In this document: positions 12,901 through 20,652 of the stretch, piece by piece
Numbering within the stretch: position 1 is the stretch's first letter
Layout: every line of letters starts with the position of its first letter
Origin: Branchiostoma floridae
Taxonomy: Eukaryota; Chordata; Leptocardii; Amphioxiformes; Branchiostomatidae
Direction: 5' to 3'
DNA: 60,301 nt
NCBI RefSeq assembly: GCF_000003815.2
Contig: NC_049980.1
Span: 34,222,204-34,282,504, forward strand
The notes under the pieces: generated by a model
Told to the model about the DNA's origin: nothing
Seen by the model: the letters and a program-made list of their open reading frames with translations, nothing else
Databases searched by the model: none
Made by a program: the position numbers and the translations under genes

Positions 12901-15900
12901 CAAACTACCACATAGATGATGTAACGTAGGATCATGACCTTCAGATTTGCCGCTGACTGATGTTCTTTAACCCCAGAAATACCGGCCGTCGTCTGTGATC
13001 GAGTGTGACATTGACACAGGCGAGCCAATCAGAGGGAAGGACGGATGGTGCAAGGAGGTCAAAATAGGTCAGTTTTTATTCTAATGCAGAGGTCAGTGGT
13101 CTGGCCCTGAAAAAAAAATGTTGGCTTTCCGGTTACCCAATCGACCCAAGCTAAAATCTGCGGACCCTAGCTCACTCAAGAAAACAAAACTGCAATGCAA
13201 AGTGGCACGAGTTGAGAAAATTTTGTTGTCTCCATAGAAAAAGGTTGCAACAACATGAGACTTTGAGAGCAACTCTTAAGTCCAAATCTGGTTCTAAGTA
13301 TATGAATTTTTGACAACGGCACTCGTGGCGCATGTGAAGTGCATTCAAATTAATCAATGGAAGCCAGTTTGATAACAGTAGAAGCCCATGTGATAACCTT
13401 TGAGTAATTACCTGGTCCAGAAAACCTGTACCTAACATTATCATGGCCCAGGTATAAAATAAGTTCAGAGACATTTCAGATTTAATATCAACACTCATAA
13501 TTCCACTGGATGCATCAAAGATTATCCCAACAAAATCAATGACCCTTTTCCAGGTCAGCCCGGCCTCCTGGTGGGCCCCACGGACCCGGCCGTGCCCTAC
13601 ATCGGCTACCTGGGGAAACCAGAGCTCACTCAGAGGAAGATCTTACGGGACGTCTTCCGGGAAGGGGACGCCTACTTCAGCACGGGGGACCTGATGGTGT
13701 TCGACAAGGAGTACTTCATCTACTTCGTGGATCGGGTGGGAGACACATTCAGGTAGGGATGTCTGCTGTACTTACTTAGTACTTAGGTCCTCCTGTGCCG
13801 TGAGGCACATTAGGCAGCAAGTAGTTTCCATCGTCCTCTGTCAGACGCAGCCTGCTCTGCCATTCCCCATGTGATGCTGACTCCCCTCAGGTCCTCATTG
13901 AATGTCCTCCTCCATGTGTTTTTTGGTCTTCCTCTCTCTCGTTTACCACCTGGAGGAATCCAAGTCTTGGCTGCTTTGGAATACCTATGGTTCGGTAGGC
14001 ACAGGATGTGCCCTGCCAGCTGCATCCTCTTCCCTGTGATGATCTTGCTTAAGGGTTGGGAGTTGGCCCTCCTGAGGATTTCCTCGTTGGTGATGCACTG
14101 CTGTACTGTGGGTCTAATCTTATATCAGGTAGGGGAGATCAGATGGCAATATGGTCGTCCAATGACAATACTTACCAGTAGTTTTACACCTTTCAGTACA
14201 AATTTGTGCTTCATTAGGCAGCATGTGTAGATGATTGGACTGCTAAGGTGGTATACATAAAAAGAGTCTGAGATGATTATTCAACTTAGTGAAAATTGAA
14301 ACGTGCCTGGTCTTCAACTGTCAGCAATGGTTATAGCCTTGCAGCAACTCATGGGTCCATGAGTGTTAGTCCTTTGTGACTGATGCCACGTGTCCGCAAG
14401 GTTACACGATGAATGGAAGACAGTAGGACAGTCAAAAATCTTATTTTTTTTACTTTGAATTTATTTTGTGTTTCATGTGTTTTTTTCTTACAGATGGAAA
14501 GGTGAGAATGTAGCGACCACTGAAGTTGCCCAGGTTCTCAGTAAGATGGAAGGGGTGCAGGAAGTCAATGTGTACGGGGTCAAGGTGCCAGGTCAGGAAA
14601 CTTTTCTAAAATTACATTCTTTTGTTAAATTGTGGATACATATGCCTGATGAAAGATAACAGATTTATTTGAAATGTCTGGCCCTTTCAAAAATCCAGTT
14701 GCTTTCTGACTGCTTGGTTGTGTTAAAAAAAAATGCAAATAACTTTCATGTTATTCTGAGAGTTTTTCGTGTGTTTTCAGGTCAGGATGGTCGGGCAGGC
14801 ATGGCCTCCATCATCCCCCTCCCGGGGCAGCAGCCGGACTTCCGGCGCTGGTACAGGTACGTCAGCATTAGGGCTGGGTACCGGTGTGACAGCGATTTCG
14901 CCCCCCCCGTGATCTCGCCCCCCCCGGGGGCGAAATCACTAGCGATCTCGCCCCCCCGGGGCGAAATCACTAGCGATCTCGCCCTCCCCGGTTAGTGATC
15001 TCACCCCCCTACCTCGCCCCCCTTTAGCGGTTTCGCCCCCCCCCAAAAAAAACGGGTTTACATGACATTTTAGAAGTTGATTGGTATAAATCACAAAATG
15101 CAGTTTCAGAATGATATAAGTACACGAGTTTGATACATAACTCCATTCATAGTATCAATATTAACGTAATTACATGGTGATAAGATAGTTGAACTTGTTT
15201 CAGACAAGGAGGGTTGGGTCCCTTGTATTCCCATTATTGCATATACCTGAGTCTTGACATAAGATGTATTTCATTGTATTCACCTGTCCTCAAGCAGCCT
15301 ATATATCTCCAATATGAAGTCTCTAGCATGAAGTGACCACAAAAGAACTATGTAATTTCTTTATTAATTATGCAAATATTAGGTATTAATTAGAATAACG
15401 CACATTTTGGTATATGCACCTGGCCAAGGGATATCTTCACCTCCAACATGACTGTTTTTCTAGTATTTAGGAACTGATGCATTTACCCGTGTTTCTTAAG
15501 ACTGGTACTTTACCAGTGTTTGTTTAGCATTTAGCAACAGCTCTATCAACTTGCGCGTAGATAGTGTTTATAATAAGAAACTATTATTCACGTGTGTTTT
15601 TGTTAGTGCTTTGGAAATGTTTCCAGCACAAGAAAGAAAACACTGTGACAAATTGAAAACATATACCTGACGTGTACCATAGACGGTGTTGATTTATACG
15701 TTCGCAGTAGCACTGTTTTTATGCCATCTCAGCTGCAAAAATTGTCTTTTTCATTTCAATGTCATGTTTGCACCGAACGATATGGTATCGACTTTCGAGG
15801 TATGACATCTTACGGTACAGTAATAAGGTGTCATATAGGTACCAGGTAACACACCATATACGTTACTCCCCAGGTGCAGTATAGTACCAGGTAGCGCACC

Positions 15901-17393
15901 TGTAATATGTAGTTACCAGCTGCTCTTGGGGGGGGGGCGAAAACGCTAAAGGGGGGCGAAAACGCTAGTGATCTCGCCCCCCGGGGGGGCGAGATCGCTG
16001 GGGGGGCGAGATCGCTGTCACACCGGTACACTGTACCGTTTTTTCTCATTGGACCGGTCCAGAAAAACCGGACCTGAAAAAATTAGGTGGACCGGATGTT
16101 GGACTGATTAGGAAATTAACAGATTATTTGATCAGGCTTTCACACGTTTTGGCACTTGCAAGTGGAAGAAAATAAGAAGTTTGAAGTAGAGTAGAGTTTA
16201 CAGTCATTTCTACCAAGTTTTACAGTCAATCGTACAGAGGCAGTTAGCGTTGTAGGATTTTAAAACATGTACACCAGTGTGAGTCTAATACTCCACCAAA
16301 CAGATTTCTTTGTAGTGAAATGGACCATTGGTATGAGTCATACTGAAGCAGGTCCAAGTTCAGGTCCGGACCTGGACCTGATCCTCTGGACCTGAACCGG
16401 GACCTGAATTTTCTGTACCGGTACCCACCCCTAGTCTGCACATATCATGGTTCTGAACATTTACATACAATATACATTGCTTAATCAATAGCCGAGTGGC
16501 TCGGCTAGAAAACTTGAGATCAAGAGGTCCCGGGTTCGATACCTAGCTAGAAGGTGTGTTCTTGGGAAAAGTGCACTATAACTACTCCAGGACTTAAGTA
16601 ACTCTATTCAGATAGAATTGGTAACTTACTTGAATTCCTTATCATACCTGTATCCCACAAAATATTATATGTGCCAATTTCACATGAAATAAGGCACTAT
16701 AATTGCTTTGTAGAATGGTAAAATGGCTGAACTTATCAGGCCTTTTTACTACAACAATATTATTGCACATTTTCAGAAATCTAAGACATCTTAACCTTAC
16801 ATATATCTTGTACAGGTACATCACAGAGAAACTCCCGACCTACGCACAGCCGCTCTTCCTCCGGCTCACACAGGAGATACAGGTTTGTTTGTTTGTTTGT
16901 CTGAACCTTTGTTTAGTCATGAAAGCTCTAATCGGCCTGCAGGTCGCTTTTCATTGAGGTCATGAGGGAAGAGGCAAGGGTCAGACAACGTATATAACAG
17001 AGATACTGTGTCTTGTCACGTGATGATGTCCATCAAACGTCACGTGACAAAGAAACTCCAAGATGAGACCTCCGGGTTGACAAAGAGACAGAGTTCGTCT
17101 CGAAAGCTTCCCCAAGCTAATTGAACTTTAGTTGTGTGTATGCGTTTAAATCTTTGTCAAAAACAAAGATACAGTTTGTATCGTTTAAAGTCCTAATGAG
17201 TCTTACAAGTCCGTATGCACAATCACAGGTGACAGGAACCTTCAAGCACCAGAAGGCGGCTCTCGTAAAGGAAGGGTTCGACCCCAGGAGGGTCGCGGAT
17301 CCGCTGTTCGTGATCGACAACGGCAGGAAAACCTACGTTCCGCTAGACGACACAGTCTACAGGAGGATTGTGGTTGGGCACGCCCGTCTGTAG
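6908..17393 (+). CDS. slc27a2-like: gene A: SLC27A-type very-long-chain acyl-CoA synthetase / fatty acid transport protein
   Basis: This predicted 628-residue protein should activate long and very-long-chain fatty acids to CoA esters using ATP, coupled to uptake, at ER, peroxisomal or plasma membrane. Coding exons are 6908-7227, 7744-7922, 8616-8825, 9662-9823, 11040-11164, 11709-11903, 12977-13067, 13554-13752, 14494-14591, 14781-14856, 16816-16882 and 17229-17393; all junctions are GT..AG and phases match. An N-terminal hydrophobic segment (about residues 9-34) precedes the ANL enzyme domain. Visible motifs are [10 protein letters not shown] (231-240), YIGELLRYL (319-327), EFYAMTEGN (368-376) and [12 protein letters not shown] (494-505). 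The IGELLRYLC wording is closest to vertebrate SLC27A2/3/6. The C terminus is HARL, a PTS1-like signal. The start is the first ATG in the exon-1 frame; length matches the family (about 620-650). Introns 10 and 11 are absent in genes B and C. The exact vertebrate orthologue is not resolvable by eye. Confidence 0.93.
7668..7702 (+). repeat. partial copy of gene A exon 2, 5' edge with splice acceptor
   Basis: CACCAG followed by 35 bp almost identical to the start of the real exon at 7744 (GTTCCAGAAGGGGGACACGG), 76 bp upstream. Splicing here would read ATC TGT ATA GCC TAA, a stop, so the downstream acceptor is taken as real. Confidence 0.9.
7973..8048 (+). repeat. partial copy of gene A exon 2, 3' edge with splice donor
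   Basis: 76 bp repeat of 7847-7922, offset 126 bp, ending GGGGCAAG before GTACGG as the real exon ends before GTACAT. A few substitutions (GGGACGAAAGGT for GGGGCAACAGGA) show it is not an assembly stutter of identical reads. Confidence 0.9.
8063..8240. mobile_element. Tigger/pogo-like MITE, TACAGTAGAAGCC termini
   Basis: It starts TACAGTAGAAGCCAGTTAAT and ends with the inverse, GCAATTAAGTGGCTTCTACTGTA, implying TA target duplication. Internal subrepeats of TTAATTGCAC and GGATAATTGCAC type resemble pogo/Tigger subterminal patterns. Relatives lie at 21900-22053 and 33601-33785. It is in gene A intron 2. Confidence 0.7.
9904..10188. mobile_element. foldback element with AGTACCCTGGGAAA termini
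   Basis: Both ends carry AGTACCCTGGGAAA in inverted orientation and the centre is a further palindrome around CTCGAGAAGC, with arms reading CTGGCCTCAACTATCGCTT and its complement. Located in gene A intron 4, between the real exon 4 end and its partial copy at 10264. Confidence 0.7.
10264..10314 (+). repeat. partial copy of gene A exon 4, 3' edge with splice donor
   Basis: 51 bp matching 9773-9823 (TGTACCACTCCAGC through ACCATAAGAAAAG) followed by GT, 491 bp downstream of the real exon end. Substitutions such as GGGGTA for GGCATC show divergence. The foldback at 9904-10188 lies between original and copy. Confidence 0.85.
10332..10578. mobile_element. MITE with TACTGTA..TTTACAGTA termini, diverged copy
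   Basis: Starts TACTGTAGTATAAAATGC and ends CTGCATTTACAGTA. The interior has the hallmark GTTCGTGGTGGTTTTAAGTT segments of the family seen at 12353-12546, 18404-18617 and 23271-23467. It is in gene A intron 4. Confidence 0.6.
10605..10650 (+). repeat. short interspersed repeat shared with 24737-24782
   Basis: CAATTACTCAAGCAACTGGA followed by a TGATTTGGGAAACTGTC segment is repeated almost exactly in gene B intron 7 at about 24737-24782. It may be the tail of a retroelement; the family is not identified. Confidence 0.5.
10930..11005 (+). mobile_element. tRNA-derived SINE fragment
   Basis: GAGTGTTCACCTTGCAGTTGG then GTAGGTTGTCAGTTCAATGCC matches the head of the SINE at 44540-44742 (minus) and 35095-35420 (plus). 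The second half resembles a B box (GTTCAATGCC). Diverged and incomplete. Confidence 0.55.
11496..11637 (+). pseudogene. LINE reverse-transcriptase C-terminal remnant
   Basis: One frame reads [20 protein letters not shown] followed by [20 protein letters not shown]. This resembles the conserved [21 protein letters not shown] block near the end of many LINE reverse transcriptases. It is a short relic in gene A intron 5, with no start and no further domains. Confidence 0.7.
11911..12310. repeat. interspersed repeat with an internal 99-bp tandem duplication
   Basis: TACTTTATATTTGGCCTCCT and the following sequence occur at 12042 and again at 12141, 99 bp apart and nearly identical. The surrounding sequence looks like a dispersed repeat but I cannot name it. 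It sits just after gene A exon 6. Confidence 0.6.
12353..12546. mobile_element. MITE with TACTGTAAATGCA termini
   Basis: Left end TACTGTAAATGCAGAAATG, right end ACATTTACAGTA, interior with AACCACCGCGAACATTTTTC and CCGCGAAAAGTCCC. Members of the same family are at 10332, 18404, 20579 (fragment) and 23271. Confidence 0.8.
12679..12899. mobile_element. MITE with ACTCTCCAAGCAGAGGTTAG termini
   Basis: The two ends are near-perfect inverted repeats of about 24 bp (ACTCTCCAAGCAGAGG..., ...CCTCTGCTTGGAGAGT). The interior has long T and A runs that also pair partly. Related ends occur at 35896-36202 and a half-end near 42390. Confidence 0.8.
13808..14137 (-). pseudogene. LINE reverse-transcriptase 3' end fragment
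   Basis: Read on the minus strand, the frame gives [15 protein letters not shown], then [18 protein letters not shown], then [16 protein letters not shown], then [11 protein letters not shown] and a stop. The GKR.RGRP..TWRR and A.DR..W blocks are the usual C terminus of RTE/Jockey-like LINE ORF2. It is a 5'-truncated copy in gene A intron 8. Confidence 0.85.
14869..16433. mobile_element. hAT-like non-autonomous element (1565 bp) with nested G/C-rich foldback
   Basis: Ends are TAGGGCTGGGTACCGGT and its inverse ACCGGTACCCACCCCTA. Flanks are GTCAGCAT and GTCTGCAC, an imperfect 8-bp target duplication as expected for hAT. Inside, 14880-16028 has a second inverted pair with runs such as GCGATCTCGCCCCCC, and the right part carries GGTCCGGACCTGGACC motifs that recur in the hAT-like element at 37904-39578. 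It starts 12 bp after the donor of gene A intron 10. No transposase frame is visible. Confidence 0.75.
16488..16600 (+). mobile_element. tRNA-derived SINE
   Basis: TAGCCGAGTGGCTCGG resembles a tRNA A box and CCCGGGTTCGATACC a B box, with spacing like a class II (Leu/Ser) tRNA, but the clover-leaf does not close. It lies in gene A intron 10, so a SINE head is more likely than a tRNA gene. Confidence 0.6.
17015..17048. promoter_or_regulatory. paired CLEAR/E-box palindromes
   Basis: GTCACGTGAT (17015-17024) and GTCACGTGAC (17039-17048) lie 24 bp apart as an extended inverted pair (TTGTCACGTGA and TCACGTGACAA) in gene A intron 11. GTCACGTGAC is the consensus bound by MiT/TFE and USF-type bHLH-Zip factors in animals. 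Function here is inference. Confidence 0.4.
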
Positions 17394-18071
17394 TTAGATT
17401 TTGATAAGTACTCTGAAGACGATTCTGATAGAATTCTGTTAATGTTCTGGTTTACTGTATCCTGTAGCTTCTAGTAGATTCTAACAAGAATCCAATTCAA
17501 CTTCAGAGAAGACTGTGTCTCCAGGAATCTACATGTAACTACAGAAGGGAGGGCTTTCATACCTCACACATTTGTACATACTATACTGGATACAGCTACA
17601 GCCACTGCTTTTTTTTTCTAATCAAGGGCTAATAGTGCAAAAAAATCTGTTTATTTTCATATTGTTTTTCTGATTGCTTCTTTATGTGCATATAACAAAC
17701 AAATGGGGTATTGCCTAAATTTGAATCTATTGCAGTGAACTTCAGATATCACAGTGAACGTCATGATTTTGATATTTTTTTTAATCAAAAGGGAATACAT
17801 GTAAATGATGTACATGTAGTTTTAAGGAGTTTGGAATGTACTATCAAAAGGAGACATAGATATATTTTTATCATGACTATGCATATCTAGTGAATGCTTA
17901 TAATATTTTATGAATTCTACCAGTGAATGTTGGCAAATAGTGAAATTACTTCATTTTTTTTTACATTCCATTGCAAGTTTAAAAATTGACCTATTAATGG
18001 TTAATAATCTCTGCCAGTTATTGCATACTCAATACTATATAGGTACTGAATTGAACACACAAGCAATGTTG

Positions 18072-18077
18072 AATAAA
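18072..18077 (+). terminator. candidate polyadenylation signal of gene A
   Basis: AATAAA about 680 bp after the gene A stop codon, followed by A-rich and then T-rich sequence. No transcript evidence; other AT-rich signals are possible. Confidence 0.4.
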
Positions 18078-18257
18078 AAAACAATGATAGCTACAGTTTT
18101 CCGTTCATGATGTTTTTTATATTGTGTCCATGAGTATATCAACCATTAATAAGAAGAGAGGCTGAATTTTTCTGGGTTTCCAGTCAAACTAAGATGTGAA
18201 CTCACATCATTCACTTGCACTCCATCGCTGCAACACTCAGTTCTAATGTACATGAAA

Positions 18258-18688
18258 TACCCTGGGTACCAGACTTTCAGCCAGGGCCAGCAGAGAATCT
18301 GATCGGCAGCCAAGGCAGGTCTTCCCGACGACCTTAGATGAGCACTCCGGAGATTTGTCAGGCAGGGAGAGTTTTCCAGCCTACCTGTGGAGTGCTTACC
18401 GGGTACTGTAAATGTAGAAACTTTCACAGTGGTTTTATATTTACGGTGGCCTCTGAACCACGAACATAAAACCACCGCGAATATTCATAAAACAGTGTGT
18501 GACTACAGTACAGTACTGTAAATAAGATTGAAAAATAAGATTGAAAAGCACCGTGAACACTACATTTTTCCGCTGCTGTAAAATTAAATCCCCAAGAAAT
18601 TAAATGCACTTACAGTATCTGCCTTGATTGCTGAACAGATTCTCTACCAGACCTACCCCCGGTAGTTAAAAGTCTGGCACCCAGGGTA
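18258..18688. mobile_element. foldback element with TACCCTGGGTACCAGACTTT termini, carrying a nested MITE
   Basis: Left end TACCCTGGGTACCAGACTTT, right end AAAGTCTGGCACCCAGGGTA. The inner MITE at 18404-18617 splits it, with the two half-elements resuming on either side (AGAATCTGATCGGCAGCC and CTGAACAGATTCTCTACCAG). Located in the A-B convergent intergenic region. Confidence 0.75.
18404..18617. mobile_element. MITE with TACTGTAAATG termini, nested
   Basis: Same family as 12353-12546, with TACTGTAAATGTAG at the left and TGCACTTACAGTA at the right. Inserted in the element at 18258-18688, so it is the younger of the two. Confidence 0.75.
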
Positions 18689-20578
18689 ACACGAAATTAC
18701 TTAATATGACATATATTTTCATGATCATCTCATCAAATACTGCACATGTATATGTGTTGACTTCACACAATGTAAGGCACTGATAGAAGGTAGAATGGGG
18801 GGAGGGGGAATTTATCAGGCATTTTTACTCCAATTGTACACACAAATTTACTGATCCAATTGTACTCATATTCTTTCTCATATTGTCTCAAACATTGGCT
18901 TTGAACATAATACTTACATTCAAATTGAATGTTCAGAATCTTATTCACTCATCAACAAACTTTCGTTTTTTGATCCCTAATTAATACAATGTGAGGTCAC
19001 AAAGAACATAATCAATACATTTACAGTTGTTCCTATAATATTCAATATGACTGAAAGGAATTTTGGAAATTAAAAGGATGACCCAACTACATGTACAATT
19101 TATAAAAGAAAATGATCAGTTTTTTTTTTTTTTTTGAAAAAAAAGATATTCTGTGAAAAAGATAAATGTTCTACATCCCATAATAGAATATGACCTTATC
19201 AATGACATGATTTGGCTTGTTTTTTTGTACACAATTATTCATGATTAGCACAAAGTAATCTGCAATACTGTTAATTCTCAGTCGTCCCTCTAGTGTATTG
19301 GGAAGTGGAAGGGTGGAGATATCTGCATGGCACATGGTCAGTTACTGCATGACGTCTTAAAACGCAAAGAGACAAATATGACACATTTCTAAGGAGTCTC
19401 ATTAGATGCATTGGCAATGATATACATTTGTATAAATGTACAGAAAGTGTAAAATTTACCACCATGATAAAAGCACCAAAGTTTTAGCAAATTCACAACC
19501 AGAGTTCCAATACAGAAACAAAGTGGTACCTAAATGAATGTCACTCCCCTTATAATTATATTAGGCGAGCCAAATTTACTATTTTCTGATTCTTTAGAGG
19601 TAGACAAAATACAAGGTACAAAAATTGCATTGCTCAATAGGCTAACCATTGCCCAGCATACATTTATCTACTTGCAAAATGCAGCATGTAAAAAATATAC
19701 ATCATGCAGAATTGTAATAGTGGCACTGTTAATGAATGACTTTTGCTGTACAGTGGTTTTATTTCATGATTTTGGATAACAGATGTTTTCACAGTGTTTG
19801 AGGTTTGTAGTTGAAAGAATTCTGAAGTAAAGTAGAATCATTATCATAATGGCAAATCACATTTTTGCAGTGTTATGATTTCATGGCTGGAGATTGCATA
19901 CAGAAATAAATGACAAAAGCAAAACCACATTTTCAAGATTTACAGTAGTATCTGAAATTTACATCTTATTTTTGTTGGCTAGAAAATTACTTTAAATTTC
20001 TTACACCATATTTACTCCTATCTACATGTACATTACAACAGAAAATAAACCAAGCTTTTTAGGCTATCTGCAATAACTGCAAAAAAGCTGCCTTGTCTGT
20101 TTATCATTTATAGTACTAATAATAATCTGTCAATAAATGTCTTAAATGATATATTGAGGCCAAAAATATTATCCCCTCAAAAGTCTTTTTTATCATCATA
20201 ATTTTTTGGTCCTCCTAGATCATTGTGCAGATTTCCAACAAAAAGATGAAAATAGGTCTATTTGTCAGCAATTTTGTCACCAAAAATGTTGGTCATTTGG
20301 TCACCAAGCTAATTAGGGCTTCTAATTTTTGTCATTCCAAATTCTACAATAAATACCATAGTATCATTGTGCTTCTAGAATATCGGAGAATTCTTTTACA
20401 CATCCAATTTGTTCTCATGAGGGGGGATATACATGTAAACTCAGCCACGTTTGGGATTGTGTTCTCTTTGCATAAGCGCCACCTATAGTAAACATTGGCT
20501 ACAAATTGCGGCAAGAAGCAGAACTTCAGTCAAAAGCTCTGAGGAAGGTATCTGAGAGACATCGAAATGTTAGCAAAA
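18689..20578. other. AT-rich intergenic region and 3' UTRs between convergent genes A and B
   Basis: No exon or element is recognised. On the minus strand it should include the 3' UTR and polyadenylation site of gene B; TTTATT (AATAAA on minus) occurs near 19756, but several weak candidates exist. A fragment of the TACTGTAAATGC MITE ends at 20636, just beyond the gene B stop. Confidence 0.45.
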
Positions 20579-20636
20579 GTCCTTTTTCCCGCTACCGCGA
20601 TATTAAATCCCCGCGAACTTAAATGCATTTACAGTA
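20579..20636. mobile_element. fragment of TGCATTTACAGTA MITE
   Basis: TCCTTTTTCCCGCTACCGCG through AAATGCATTTACAGTA is the right half of the family seen at 23271-23467. It would lie in the gene B 3' UTR, 17 bp from the stop codon. Confidence 0.65.
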
Positions 20637-20652
20637 TGGCATGTCTAGTTCA

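Noticed and set aside
16488-16560. tRNA gene (Leu/Ser type)
   Set aside because: A and B boxes are present but the acceptor and other stems do not pair, and a SINE-like body follows. Similar tRNA-like heads at 20805, 22490, 35095 and 44700 were rejected as tRNA genes for the same reason.
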